A stretch of 64,000 nt of DNA from Riemerella anatipestifer (lineage in GTDB: Bacteria > Bacteroidota > Bacteroidia > Flavobacteriales > Weeksellaceae), in the NCBI RefSeq assembly GCF_009663465.1, contig NZ_QXHU01000003.1:178958-242957 (forward strand). Reading direction: 5' to 3'. The translations under genes and the position numbers were made by a program. This document shows positions 27,801-36,725 of the stretch, piece after piece (positions within the stretch are counted from its first letter, which is position 1; the number at the start of each line of letters is the position of its first letter). The notes below the pieces were generated by a model that saw nothing but the letters and a program-made list of their open reading frames with translations, ran no database searches and was not told the DNA's origin.

Positions 27801-29691
27801 GGCTTTGGCACAGCTATTTTGGTTCTTCCTTGCCCCAGAAGAAAAGGTATTTTACGAGAAACAGTTTTCGGCAGTACACCTACTATCGGACACCTTTGCC
27901 AACTCTAAGCAGTTTACCTACCTCAACGCTACCCTATCCCAAAAGATAGACGATTTTAATAAAGACTTCCAAGGCTTCTGCCACACCTCTGCCTATAACG
28001 CTGCCGTGTACCTCAAGAAAGAGGACCGAAACCGCTTTGTAATCTCAAAAGAAGCAGCAGAACTCTATCAGAAATTCGTTAACGGATTAAAAGAAAAAGG
28101 CAAAGACCTCGTGTTCAGTCAGCAAATAGAAGATTTGCACCACTACCCTTCGGCGTGTTATGATATTGTAGAAAATGCCCTAAAAACCTTCCTCCTTGCC
28201 GAGCATACAGAAGCAAGCCAAATGGTTATAGAGGAGGCTTCTGCATTTATCATTACCCAAAACTTCCACGAGAACCAAATCTCCACAGTAAGCCACACCG
28301 AAGCCATTGCAGGGCTAAAGTCTTTGGATACCAATACAGAATATATTTTAGACTTCCACGACTTCAGCCAAAGGCTAAGCTACTACCACCAGAACATCAT
28401 TCCTAAGTTCACCGAGCTACAAAAGCTAAAGAAAGAATGGATAGAGAAGAAGAAAAAGGAACTAAAGCTCAGCTCGTTCAAGACCTCGGTGCTTAGCTCT
28501 TTCGTGAGAAACAAACTCATTAACGAGGTGTACTTCAACCTCATTGGAGCCAACCTCGCAAAGCAAATAGGAGCTTTGGGAGAACAAAAGAGAACCGACC
28601 GAATGGGAATGCTGCTCTTGGTATCGCCTCCAGGCTACGGTAAAACTACGCTGATGGAGTATGTGGCAGACCGAATGGGCTTGGTGTTTATGAAAATCAA
28701 CGGACCTGCCATCGGGCACGAAATTACCTCTACCGACCCTAGCGAAGCCAAAAATGCAGGAGCTAGACAGGAACTAGAAAAGCTCAACCTCGCCCTAGAA
28801 ATGGCAGATAATGTAATGCTGTACCTAGACGACATACAACACTGCAACCCCGAGTTTTTACAAAAATTCATTTCCTTAGCAGATGGGCAACGAAAAATAG
28901 AAGGCATCTACAACGGCGTTTCTAAAACCTACGATATGCGCTCCAAAAGGTTCTGCCTAGTAATGGCGGGCAACCCATATACGGAAAGCGGCGACAAGTT
29001 CCAAATCCCAGATATGCTGGCCAACCGTGCCGACATCTATAACCTAGGCGACATATCAGGCACACAAACAGACCTATTTGAGCTTAGCCTTATCGAAAAC
29101 GCCATTACCTCCAACCCTTACCTCACTAGGCTTACCCAACCCGCCTACCAAAACCTATATCAGCTCTACGACGCCATACAAAACCAAACGCCAGACCCTA
29201 CCATAGAAGGCAACTTTACGGCACAAGAGATAGCCGACTTTAGAGCCGTTTTGGAGAAAATCATACAAATAAGGCAGGTCGTACTGCAAGTCAATTCCCA
29301 GTACATACAATCCGCCGCTATGGAAGACGATTACAGAACAGAGCCCGCATTTAAGCTACAAGGCTCCTACCGAGATATGAGCAAGCTAGTTACCAAAGTA
29401 CAGCCCATACTCTCCGAGGCAGAAGTACAGGCACTTATCCTAGAACACTACCAAAACGAATCCCAAACCCTCACCACAGGTGCAGAAGCCAACCTACTCA
29501 AACTAAAAGAAATGATGGCACTCCTTACCGAAACCGAAGCCACCAGATGGCACCACATACAAGAAACCTTCCAGAAGAACAAGCGTCTCAAAGGACTAGG
29601 CGAGAACGATAGAATGGCACAAATAGCCGCATTACTTGCCGAGTTTTCGGACGGACTAAAGGGGATACAAGAAGTTCTAAAGAGAAGCTAG
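24880..29691 (+). CDS. Large AAA ATPase of the DUF3686 / DNA-repair-ATPase type
   Basis: A 1603-aa protein. The N-terminal ~420 residues look beta-rich (propeller-like). A helical/coiled-coil middle (about 430-830) follows, then a DUF3686-like region and a single classical AAA domain with Walker A SPPGYGKTT (about 1248-1256) and Walker B VMLYLDDIQ (about 1311-1319), and a helical tail. Similar proteins are often annotated DNA repair ATPase without direct proof. Its place after PspA, YqiJ-like and flotillin genes argues instead for a remodelling ATPase in a membrane-stress complex. No transmembrane segment is seen. Confidence 0.8.
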   Translation: MSKDNLQSGTYEIIQNRLNEQKNHLSHKLAALNEDRKKVFGGIDFSLIANERISTEQSCKIKDLFAVNHLCIVGYNTHLGLKTEVEVTDVFALYAFQENRFEPQPITFLDDANFVQEFKNLYKYYRNTQFVRFYYTQNYLYFVFQLSANASDIKAFKWLIKDNELHFIDSRSASEVKYPPQHEFQWVKATRDMHRTGRHPHISLADKVFVEAIGGDITIKVEDNTQTGKGIYSEPVAHKDQTLDDAEVHFFDYDNLVLFKIKPYQEDERYFIYNHKEKKVKRVDSLKHSAILLPENQGVIYSNGFALQTGEIKVIETEEKNIFFDRKITASNGENFLFAFYDETSNDYALIPYNIINQTIDTPIYCNGFSLFDNGILAYLKNTEESKNHLVQLWQTPFTKELVISETLRENELFKIGNKDLVKAMADCQELIVLLNKKDSYAGLYTDIVKRATSILDNYYFLDKESVKHLSEPISEIRKIAHAAINEYEKVVEIRKNTQAALDTLEEKFKQLLSQTSLVNYTALHQFIETLSEIRTLRGEMISAKELQYSDLPKIEAWEQQLNERADELAAQCVQFLLQDDALVVYEDKINALISETQQLSKSVEAKNIEQSLDELALQLELLVNIVNNLKIDDASHSTQIIEKISVIFSQINQQRIELNNKKREISGTELSADFKAQITLFDQASINFLELANTPDKADEYLTKLSIQLEELETKFIDFEEFIQIIADKREEVYTHFQNKMVQLTEAQNRRTQNLFQSGERILKSIISKAESFDTEVEINGYFASDLMVDKLRELVAQLNDLQDSNKAEELQTHLKTAQQDAIRKLKDKKEIYTDGENTINFGKYQFAVNQQKLDLSLVLRQGAYYYHITGTSFYEPLAFEAIQDYQEVWHQEFVSENTEVKKMEYLAWEIFLKNPAISSEETNRLLIEQFLKNHFGEGLVKGVHDEDALLILTKLQQLNNHLGLLRYNPSERALAQLFWFFLAPEEKVFYEKQFSAVHLLSDTFANSKQFTYLNATLSQKIDDFNKDFQGFCHTSAYNAAVYLKKEDRNRFVISKEAAELYQKFVNGLKEKGKDLVFSQQIEDLHHYPSACYDIVENALKTFLLAEHTEASQMVIEEASAFIITQNFHENQISTVSHTEAIAGLKSLDTNTEYILDFHDFSQRLSYYHQNIIPKFTELQKLKKEWIEKKKKELKLSSFKTSVLSSFVRNKLINEVYFNLIGANLAKQIGALGEQKRTDRMGMLLLVSPPGYGKTTLMEYVADRMGLVFMKINGPAIGHEITSTDPSEAKNAGARQELEKLNLALEMADNVMLYLDDIQHCNPEFLQKFISLADGQRKIEGIYNGVSKTYDMRSKRFCLVMAGNPYTESGDKFQIPDMLANRADIYNLGDISGTQTDLFELSLIENAITSNPYLTRLTQPAYQNLYQLYDAIQNQTPDPTIEGNFTAQEIADFRAVLEKIIQIRQVVLQVNSQYIQSAAMEDDYRTEPAFKLQGSYRDMSKLVTKVQPILSEAEVQALILEHYQNESQTLTTGAEANLLKLKEMMALLTETEATRWHHIQETFQKNKRLKGLGENDRMAQIAALLAEFSDGLKGIQEVLKRS

Positions 29692-29710
29692 CTCCACCAT
29701 CTTATTTACA

Positions 29711-29840
29711 GGGGCGTATCCCTCGCCAGTGCTTAAGCCCGCTGCTCGGGTCGGGCTATCCGCTATTACTCCTCGCCACAGCCCACGCACGGTGCCTACC
29801 CTCTGTGGCTGTGGGGTAGCCGCTCCTATCCCTTACGCAC
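29711..29840 (+). repeat. Composite intergenic repeat A, copy 2
   Basis: Closely similar to 34001-34129 and to the reverse complement of 341-469. It ends CCTATCCCTTACGCAC. It is followed after ~128 bp by palindrome B, with a conserved CCCCGAAGCCC block between them. Confidence 0.85.
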
Positions 29841-29967
29841 CCCACCCCCTAGCCACAGTGCCAAGCCCCACGCTCCACCACTACTTTGCAACCACCACGC
29901 ACACCCCCCAAAACAAAAAACACCCTCCCCGAAGCCCATTTCATTCCATCGAGGAGCAAAATTTTTT

Positions 29968-30044
29968 CCATCAGCCTCGCGTGATTTTTCCGTCGGCCTC
30001 GCGTAAAATTTCCATCGGGCAGGAAATTTTACGCGAGACCGACG
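29968..30044. repeat. Palindromic repeat B, copy 2 (two direct units plus inverted unit)
   Basis: Direct 22-bp units at 29968 and 29990, then an inverted unit (30012-30044). The loop reads CCATCGGGCAGG, the reverse complement of the loop in copy 3. Confidence 0.85.
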
Positions 30045-30172
30045 CAGTGAAAAGACTTGATACCGTAAGATAAACCTAGTATACAATCACCAATATTACT
30101 ACCTTTGACAGCACAACCAAATTATCAAAAGTTTTCAGATATTCTCTATTTTTAATTGGAAACGAAAATTTG

Positions 30173-30180
30173 TACCTTTG
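30173..30180 (+). promoter_or_regulatory. -7 box of the metalloprotease gene
   Basis: TACCTTTG matches TAnnTTTG, 19 bp before the ATG. No convincing TTTG is seen at the right distance upstream. Confidence 0.45.
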
Positions 30181-30199
30181 TCCCCCTTTTGTTGAAACA

Positions 30200-32317
30200 A
30201 TGATGAATAAATCCACTATTTTTTTACTGCTCAACTTTTTATTTCTCGGTTTATACAATGTAATAGCACAGACAAAAGACTCCGCTACAATTAAGCTCCT
30301 AAATGACTGTGCCCAGTCCAAGGAAACTTTAATTTGGAAAAAAAGCTCCTCCACTCCCTCCCAAAAAGATATTAGTGTCTACTTGGGTTACAATATAAAC
30401 AACCAACTGACCGTAGTGGCTTCTATACAAGGGACTAATGTAGAATGTAGTAATGTAGGAGAACACAATGATGAACACTACTGCCCTGTGGAAGCAGAAA
30501 AAAAGGAACCTTCTCGCAAAAGAAGAGACCTAAACAACCTAGAAAACAGAACCCTACAAAACATCAGCTCTGACGAAACTTTGCTCTTCAAAGACAATGT
30601 ACTAAGAACTTACAGACTGGCTCTTGCCATTGCGCCCACGATTTTCAAAAGTCAAATATTTGATAGTAGTAACGATAAAGTCTACACCTTTTGGAGCCGA
30701 GTGGAAGCGTACCTAAATGAACTCTACCTTAGAGATGTTGGCGTTAAGTTTGAGGTAATTGCAGACGATAGGCTTATCAACATAAGTCAATATCCTAATG
30801 ATAATGTTTATAATGCCTCTACTCTAATTAGCAGCTCTACAAGCGTTATAAATCAACTCATTGGAACAGAAAATTACGATATAGGACTTGTAGTTGCCAA
30901 CATTAACTATAATGGATTGGCAAGACTGGGAGGTGCTTATATCAATTATGAGAAAGCAAGAGCAACCGCTAGACCTCTCTTAGCCTCCATCGCCCACGAG
31001 ATAGGACACCTCTTTGGTGCAGACCATACCTTTACTGAACCCAACTCTGGCTCTGGGTCGATACAAACGGAACCATTGAGGGGAACCTCTATTATGAGTT
31101 ATGGTAATCCGAGAGATTTCTTTTCGCTCCCTAGTGTCTATCAAATTAAGAAACGACTTACCCAAACGCCTTATTATACAGATAGAGAAAGAACCACTGT
31201 GGTTGGCGAAACTACCCTACTCTCCAATATCCCTTACGGCGAAGTCCTCAACAATACCGCTCCCGTAATCCTCAATAATTTTGAATCTACCTATACCATA
31301 CCCCTCAACACTTGTTTTGAGTTTGATATTGAAGCCTCCGACCAAGATGGCGACCGCCTCTTCTACCTAGCCCACCAGTCTGACTTCAACCCTTCACGGC
31401 TACGCCCTCGAAGACAAGCTCTTTTTGTATCCCGAAAAATGAGTCCAAACTCTGTGGTAGAATTTAAAGACGAATATGTCGATGGATTTTACTTGTTTGG
31501 CTTACCCTCCTCTTCATCGGGAGCTATTGCAGATTTTTGGGTTGCCGTAGCCGACCAAAAGGCAAACCCTAACACCCCTCATATCACAATGTATGATGTT
31601 AAAAACATTACGGTTATGGCCAACCCGAGCTATAAACCATTTCGCATTACCTCCACCCTACAACCGAGCTATAACGGAGGAGAAACGATTCCACTGACTT
31701 GGGAAATGGACGAAAGTATGAGGGCTCAATACGATAAGGTAAGCATCTCTATCTCCAACGATTTTGGAAAGACTTATACGCTTTTGGCCGATGATGTCCC
31801 GAATACTGGGCAATACCAACTCACCTTGCCCAACAGAAGTATAGGTACCGTTTCTGTACGAGATAGAGAGGTCCCTGCGGGTATCATCAAAATAAAACCT
31901 AAGAACAGCATCATCTTCGCTCTGACCAATTACCAACCCTACACTTCTAATGAGCCTGATGCTACGGTATTAGGTGGTTTTACGCTTACCCCTACAGCAG
32001 CCATCAGTACTCCTAAAAGCAAATGCCACAAGCCTGCCAACACCTCCAAAGAGGCTCTACCTACCAAAGTTGTTATCTCTACCCTTAGTAATAACGACCA
32101 AATTACAAATAGCTCCAAAGGAGGCTTTATAAAATTGGTATCTCATAACAAACCTTTCGTCATCACAAGGCTCACTACCGACGAAAGGGACCAAATAGCA
32201 GACCCCAAAGAAGGTATGCTGATATGGAACACTACCAAACAATGTTTGGAGCTTTATAAAGACTTCGGCTCTGGTACTATGCAGTGGGATTGTATTACTG
32301 AAGGCTGCAATGAGTAG
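30200..32317 (+). CDS. Secreted metzincin-type metalloprotease (reprolysin-like)
   Basis: A 705-aa protein from ATG 30200 with a signal peptide (about 1-25, ending VIAQ). The zinc site HEIGHLFGADH (about residue 266 onward) matches HExxHxxGxxH of metzincins, and a Met-turn candidate (IMSYGN) follows about 30 residues later. Downstream are Ig-like or cadherin-like segments (DQDGDRLFYLA) and a C-terminal motif common in flavobacterial surface proteins (EGMLIWNTTKQCLELY). It probably degrades proteins outside the cell. I cannot identify a type IX secretion tail with certainty. It is monocistronic. Confidence 0.88.
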   Translation: MMNKSTIFLLLNFLFLGLYNVIAQTKDSATIKLLNDCAQSKETLIWKKSSSTPSQKDISVYLGYNINNQLTVVASIQGTNVECSNVGEHNDEHYCPVEAEKKEPSRKRRDLNNLENRTLQNISSDETLLFKDNVLRTYRLALAIAPTIFKSQIFDSSNDKVYTFWSRVEAYLNELYLRDVGVKFEVIADDRLINISQYPNDNVYNASTLISSSTSVINQLIGTENYDIGLVVANINYNGLARLGGAYINYEKARATARPLLASIAHEIGHLFGADHTFTEPNSGSGSIQTEPLRGTSIMSYGNPRDFFSLPSVYQIKKRLTQTPYYTDRERTTVVGETTLLSNIPYGEVLNNTAPVILNNFESTYTIPLNTCFEFDIEASDQDGDRLFYLAHQSDFNPSRLRPRRQALFVSRKMSPNSVVEFKDEYVDGFYLFGLPSSSSGAIADFWVAVADQKANPNTPHITMYDVKNITVMANPSYKPFRITSTLQPSYNGGETIPLTWEMDESMRAQYDKVSISISNDFGKTYTLLADDVPNTGQYQLTLPNRSIGTVSVRDREVPAGIIKIKPKNSIIFALTNYQPYTSNEPDATVLGGFTLTPTAAISTPKSKCHKPANTSKEALPTKVVISTLSNNDQITNSSKGGFIKLVSHNKPFVITRLTTDERDQIADPKEGMLIWNTTKQCLELYKDFGSGTMQWDCITEGCNE

Positions 32318-32395
32318 ACAAAAGTTTATCACTTTTTAACCCATAAGAACACAATTATTAAGGCTAAAACTCGTTAAACTGTACTAAATTCGCTA

Positions 32396-33223
32396 ATGAA
32401 AAATATCAATAATAAATATATATTAGGAGGGCTATTTTTAGTAGTGCTACTCCAGTCGCTTTTTATAGTTAAACTCTATTCCGAAAAAGACGACAAAGCC
32501 TACGAAGTTAATCTCGTTAAAATCAACACCCAAAAGGATAGTGTAGACTACTCCAAAATGAAGCAAGATTTAGGACTTATACACAAGACTGTAAAGGATT
32601 TGCATCGTTTCTTAGCTTCTAAGCAAGTGGTTAATTCTAACCTAGAAAACCTCGCTCAAGACAGCCTCAACAATAGTGTTTACCTCGCCAAAACGGCTAA
32701 CAGATACAGCCAATACTTGGTAGATTTACAAGAGAAACTCCAGACTGTACCACTGGGCATACCTACGGAGGGCTATATATCATCTCATTTTGGGAAAAGA
32801 AAAAATCCTATCTCACCCCAAACCGCTTTGGCTTCTGTAAAGCCTTCTGCTAAAGCGAATACAGACTCTACCGCTACCAAAACCAGCACCACCCCAAAAG
32901 AGCCAGAGCAAATGCAATTTCATAAAGGGATAGACATTGCGGTAGGCATTGGTAAAGACATCAAAAGTGCCGCTGCGGGAACTATCCTTTTTGCAGGAGA
33001 GAAAAGTGGCTACGGCAAATGCGTGATTATCTCTCACGGCAACGGACTAGCCACTCTCTACGGACACCTCTCGCAAGTCTTGGTAAAGGCTAACGATAAG
33101 ATAAAAGCAGGAGAAACCATTGCCAAATCAGGAAATACAGGACGCTCCACAGGACCGCACTTGCATTACGAAGTCCACAAGAACGGTACTCCTGTTAATC
33201 CGAAGTTATTTTTAACCCTTTAG
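32396..33223 (+). CDS. M23-family peptidoglycan endopeptidase
   Basis: A 275-aa protein with an N-terminal membrane anchor or signal (about 8-24), a helical linker and a C-terminal LytM/M23 domain with FHKGIDIAV (about 177-185) and GPHLHYEV (about 252-259), the zinc-binding His and Asp residues of active members. It should cleave cross-links of cell-wall peptides in the periplasm. A low-complexity insert rich in Thr/Lys/Ser (about 145-172) splits the first conserved block GYISSHFGKRKNP from the rest. Confidence 0.9.
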   Translation: MKNINNKYILGGLFLVVLLQSLFIVKLYSEKDDKAYEVNLVKINTQKDSVDYSKMKQDLGLIHKTVKDLHRFLASKQVVNSNLENLAQDSLNNSVYLAKTANRYSQYLVDLQEKLQTVPLGIPTEGYISSHFGKRKNPISPQTALASVKPSAKANTDSTATKTSTTPKEPEQMQFHKGIDIAVGIGKDIKSAAAGTILFAGEKSGYGKCVIISHGNGLATLYGHLSQVLVKANDKIKAGETIAKSGNTGRSTGPHLHYEVHKNGTPVNPKLFLTL

Positions 33224-33226
33224 AGG

Positions 33227-33904
33227 CTATCGGTAGTGCCTGAAAATACCGAAATCTGTAGGTGTCCACAGTGCTGCCTTTTGCCCCGCCGCCTTTAGAC
33301 CATTATTTGCCCAAGTGTTGCAGGTATGCATAAAACTATAACTGCCTTTAGCCTCGTAGAAGGCGTCGTTAGCGCCATACACCGCATCGGTTTCTATGAG
33401 TATCGTCTTGCCGCTTTCATCGGTATCGAAACTTTCCTTTACAAAGCGAACAAGGTTAGCATATTGCGTTTCTGTAAGCATTATTTTCTTGCAATCTTCG
33501 CCTTCTTTCATTTTAGCGTAGTAAGTACAGTGCATTGCCGACTCGCCCAGCCCAAATGCCGCATTAAACGCCGTAGAAAACTTTAAGTCTGCCCATTCTG
33601 GCGTATCTAGGTAGAAGCCTTTATCTCCCCAGCCTACTGCTAGATAGGGTAAGTTTTCGTTTTGCGAACGCGTATTTTTGTAAGGCACCACCTCGCTCCA
33701 ATTAACGAGTGGCGTCTGGGTAGGCATCACCAAATCGGTATGGACGCCATTGGTATAGATGTAAATAGGAATGGTCTTCGCCTCACTCACCCGCTCCTCC
33801 GAAACAGGTATCAGCGGCAATAGCAGCGCTAGCAATACATACACCGCCACAAAGCCTACCACAACACCCAGTGCCTTTAGTAGGAAGAACAATAGCTTTT
33901 TCAT
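33227..33904 (-). CDS. TIGR02117/DUF2459-family protein
   Basis: A 225-aa protein with one N-terminal membrane segment (about 5-30) and the family landmarks YTNGVHTDLVMP (about 50-61), WGDKGFYL (about 92-99), and NTWANNGLKAAG with a final FGIFRHYR. The family has no established biochemical role. It faces the M23 gene tail to tail with 3 bp between the stops. Confidence 0.85.
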   Translation of the reverse strand: MKKLLFFLLKALGVVVGFVAVYVLLALLLPLIPVSEERVSEAKTIPIYIYTNGVHTDLVMPTQTPLVNWSEVVPYKNTRSQNENLPYLAVGWGDKGFYLDTPEWADLKFSTAFNAAFGLGESAMHCTYYAKMKEGEDCKKIMLTETQYANLVRFVKESFDTDESGKTILIETDAVYGANDAFYEAKGSYSFMHTCNTWANNGLKAAGQKAALWTPTDFGIFRHYR

Positions 33905-34000
33905 TTTTCATCAGAATTATAGACCACGAAGATAGCTTTTTATTTTATTCACAGGCACCTCTCTCTCCAAAAACTTGCACATTTCCCAAAAAAAATTACA

Positions 34001-34129
34001 GGGCGTCCCCCTCGCCAACGCTTAAACCCGCCGCTCGGGTCGGGCTATCCGCTATTACTCCTCGCCACAGCCCTCGCACGGTGCCTACCCTCTGTGGCTG
34101 CGGGGTAGCCGCTCCTATCCCTTACGCAC
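34001..34129 (+). repeat. Composite intergenic repeat A, copy 3
   Basis: Nearly identical to copy 2 over its whole length, same orientation, 4.2 kb away. Confidence 0.85.
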
Positions 34130-34260
34130 TCCCCGCTCCAATCATTCCACCGAAACCTACTTTCCACACCTCCATACCCTACCGTTACCACAATGCCCAA
34201 AGCCCAACAAAACTCGCCACCCCGAAGCCCATTTCATTCCATCGAGGGGCAAAATTTTTT

Positions 34261-34381
34261 CCATCAGCCTCCCGTAAAATTTCCATCAGCCTCCCGTAAA
34301 ATTTCCGTCGGCCTCGCGTGATTTTTCCGTCGGCCTCGCGTAAAATTTCCTGCCCGATGGAATTTTCACGCAAGACCGATG
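34261..34381. repeat. Palindromic repeat B, copy 3 (four direct units plus inverted unit)
   Basis: Direct 22-bp units begin at 34261, 34283, 34305 and 34327, then an inverted unit (34349-34381). The unit number differs from copies 1 (one) and 2 (two), and the loop CCTGCCCGATGG is inverted relative to copy 2. Confidence 0.85.
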
Positions 34382-34403
34382 CTGCTCTAACAACCAACTG
34401 ACC

Positions 34404-34649
34404 TTACGCCTCATCTATCAGTAAGTTTATTCTTTTACAATACTGTATTAAATCCTCAACCTCGTTTCCTATCATATTTTTTATAACGGGGGTTTTCACC
34501 ATTCTACTTAATTCGTATCCCACAGATAACAATAGCTCTGTAACAGTAAAAGCAGCCTGCCTTAAATCCTGAATCCGCTCCACTTCAACATTCCTATTGT
34601 TGGCAGACAAAATTTCTACGATACGGTCAATTTTCTTCAAATAATCCAT
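34404..34649 (-). CDS. 81-aa helical protein of unknown function
   Basis: A small, probably all-helical soluble protein (hydrophobic heptads in RIVEILSANN, FTVTELLLSVGYELSRMV, VEDLIQYCKRINLLI). No family is recognised. It follows queG by 26 bp on the same strand, so the two may be co-transcribed. Confidence 0.55.
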   Translation of the reverse strand: MDYLKKIDRIVEILSANNRNVEVERIQDLRQAAFTVTELLLSVGYELSRMVKTPVIKNMIGNEVEDLIQYCKRINLLIDEA

Positions 34650-34675
34650 AACAAAACCCTCTCGGTGGCCAGTCT

Positions 34676-35614
34676 TTAGTCTGGTAGCTCTTGGTCTAAG
34701 AAAGAGATATTCCGCTGTAACCCTGCAAACTTAGTCCTTTTAACAGGCGATTTTCTAAATATTTCGGAAAACAACTCTTGGGTGAGCTCTCTCCATTCCT
34801 TTTTAGTAAAGTTTTTAAGGGCAGGATTTGGGTTAAACAAAGGCTGGTTGTGAGGTTTAGAAAAGCGGTTCCACGGGCAAACCTCTTGGCAAATATCACA
34901 CCCAAACATCCAGTCTTGCATATTAGACCTAAACGCCACAGGAATTTCCTCCTTAAGTTCTATAGTGGCATACGAAATGCAACGGCTGCCATCTATAATT
35001 TTTTCATTAACGATAGCATTGGTAGGACAGGCATCTATGCAACGCGTACAACGCCCGCAATGGTCGGTTGTAGGAGCGTCTGGCTCTAGCTCCAAATCGC
35101 AAATAATTTCGGCTAGAAAGAAGAAAGACCCGCTTTTCTTAGAAATTAAGTTGGCATTCTTCCCCACCCAGCCAATTCCAGATTTTTTTGCCCACGCCCG
35201 TTCCAGCACAGGTGCAGAGTCCACAAACACTCTAAAGCCAAAAGCTCCTATCTCTTCCTGAAGTTCTGCAACCATATCCCTCAAAATATCTTTAATAACC
35301 TCGTGGTAATCTCTACCATACGCATACTTTGATATTTTAAAGTTATCTATGGTGGGCAACTCCTCTTGCGGAAAGTAATTATACGACAACGAAATAACGG
35401 AGCGAGAGCCTTCCACCAGTAGCCTTGGGTCTAAACGCTTGTCAAAATGGTTTTCCATATAAGACATCTTACCGTGATAGCCCTTTTTTAGCCACGCTTC
35501 TAGCCGAGGCGCTTCCTCCTCCAAAAATGCAGCCTGCGAAATACCACAAGACTGAAAGCCAAAAGCTTTGGCTTTATTTTTTATCAGCTGGGTATAGTGG
35601 GCTTTTTTGTTCAC
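34676..35614 (-). CDS. queG: Epoxyqueuosine reductase
   Basis: A 312-aa cytosolic protein. It has two 4Fe-4S ligand sets typical of Que[13 protein letters not shown] (about 188-199) and CDICQEVCP (about 238-246). The N-terminal cobalamin-binding fold precedes them, with RDYHEVIKD and [11 protein letters not shown]. It performs the last step of queuosine synthesis in tRNA. The start is GTG at 35614; no in-frame ATG near it fits the family N-terminus better. It lacks the C-terminal HEAT extension of longer homologues, as is common in Bacteroidota. Confidence 0.93.
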   Translation of the reverse strand: MNKKAHYTQLIKNKAKAFGFQSCGISQAAFLEEEAPRLEAWLKKGYHGKMSYMENHFDKRLDPRLLVEGSRSVISLSYNYFPQEELPTIDNFKISKYAYGRDYHEVIKDILRDMVAELQEEIGAFGFRVFVDSAPVLERAWAKKSGIGWVGKNANLISKKSGSFFFLAEIICDLELEPDAPTTDHCGRCTRCIDACPTNAIVNEKIIDGSRCISYATIELKEEIPVAFRSNMQDWMFGCDICQEVCPWNRFSKPHNQPLFNPNPALKNFTKKEWRELTQELFSEIFRKSPVKRTKFAGLQRNISFLDQELPD

Positions 35615-35707
35615 AGGTGCAAAAGTATAAATTTAATGCCTAAAATTTGGGTATTGTGCTAATCTCTTCTATCTTTACGCCTCGAAACCTTATAATTTAA
35701 CCGTATT

Positions 35708-35992
35708 ATGATTGAAGAAGTATTAAAATCAGGAAATTACCACCTTATAGATGTAAGAGAGCCGATGGAGCTAGAAATGGACGGAAACATAAAAGCCGCT
35801 AAAAACATTCCACTAGGAGAATTAGAAGACAGAAAAGAGGAAGTTACCAGCCTAGACGGCAATGTAATCTTGTTTTGTAGAAGTGGTAACAGAAGTGGCA
35901 AAGCCGTAGAATATTTTAAATCCCTTGGGCTTACCAATGTCTATAATGGTGGCGGCTATGTTGATTTAAAGGAAGTTTTAGATAACCTCTAA
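35708..35992 (+). CDS. Rhodanese-like domain protein
   Basis: A 94-aa single rhodanese domain. The active-site loop FCRSGNRSGKA (about 57-67) has the catalytic Cys, and LIDVREPMELEMDG is the N-terminal signature. It probably carries sulfane sulfur in the cytosol. It stands alone between two genes on the other strand. Confidence 0.9.
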   Translation: MIEEVLKSGNYHLIDVREPMELEMDGNIKAAKNIPLGELEDRKEEVTSLDGNVILFCRSGNRSGKAVEYFKSLGLTNVYNGGGYVDLKEVLDNL

Positions 35993-36010
35993 ACCTTTAC
36001 TAACTCATAA

Positions 36011-36035
36011 CAAAGGTGGCTTATTGCCACCTTTG
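36011..36035. terminator. Bidirectional terminator between the rhodanese and GNAT genes
   Basis: Perfect 10-bp stem CAAAGGTGGC / GCCACCTTTG with a 5-base loop, placed between convergent stops. Confidence 0.85.
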
Positions 36036-36036
36036 T

Positions 36037-36534
36037 TTATTTAAGAATTTTCTCAAAGGCTTTCCTAGAGCTACCTCTAAAATAAACCTCCCCGCAATAC
36101 TGATAGCCTAAATGCTGTAAAATGTGGAGCATAGGTTGGTTATCGTAATTGGTATCTACTTTTATACTGTAAATATTTTGTTGTTTCGCCCAACCTTCTA
36201 CCCACAAGAACATCTGCTTAGCAATCCCTTTGCCTAAGCACCTATCGTGTACTACCACACGATGCACCACTATATAATCTCCATTGGATAACCACTCGCC
36301 TTCTATATTATCATAGGCTGGTTCGTTATTGAGCATTAGAGCGGCATAGCCCAAGACCTCATCACCTTGAACCCAAACATAGCCCACCCCATCACAAATG
36401 TCTTGTTCTACTACATTTCTATTAGGGTAACCATCTTGCCACTGGTTACTGCCGTCTTCTTTTCTTCTTCTAATGCCCTGCTGAAGCATTTCCCAAATAA
36501 TATCTGTATTTTCTATTCTCGCTGGTTGAAACAT
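36037..36534 (-). CDS. GNAT-family N-acetyltransferase
   Basis: A 165-aa protein with the GNAT acetyl-CoA loop in HDRCLGKGIAKQMF (about 92-111; pattern R/Q-x-x-G-x-G/A) and YSIKVDTNYDNQPMLHILQHLGYQYCG at the end (about 135-160), the usual motif B. The substrate is unknown. The end overlaps the bidirectional terminator zone. Confidence 0.87.
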   Translation of the reverse strand: MFQPARIENTDIIWEMLQQGIRRRKEDGSNQWQDGYPNRNVVEQDICDGVGYVWVQGDEVLGYAALMLNNEPAYDNIEGEWLSNGDYIVVHRVVVHDRCLGKGIAKQMFLWVEGWAKQQNIYSIKVDTNYDNQPMLHILQHLGYQYCGEVYFRGSSRKAFEKILK

Positions 36535-36591
36535 CTATTCCCGTTTTTCAATATGATACTTTGCTACTTCTAAATCTTAACGCTCTGCTAT

Positions 36592-36723
36592 GCGTAAGGG
36601 ATAGAGGCGATATCCTTTATCTTTTGACTGCCAAAGTCTTCGCTAAGGGCAAAAGATAAAGATAAAGCCGAAAGCCCGACCCCTAGCGGTGGGATTTTCG
36701 GCTGATGGAAAGGGGTTACGCCC
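36592..36723 (-). repeat. Divergent relative of repeat A
   Basis: It begins TGCGTAAGGGATAGAGGCG and ends GGGGTTACGCCC, with AAAGCCCGACCCCTAGCGG inside, the same landmarks as repeat A. The middle is different and there is no B palindrome beside it. It looks like the simpler, more widespread form of the element. Confidence 0.6.
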
Positions 36724-36725
36724 TA

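Noticed and set aside
29729..30073. A plus-strand open frame over repeat A copy 2, with the same peptide stretch open in copy 3 (33871-34299).
   Set aside because: The shared peptide only reflects the repeated DNA. Start, length and end differ between copies, composition is unlike a protein, and the first copy (341-469) does not keep the frame.
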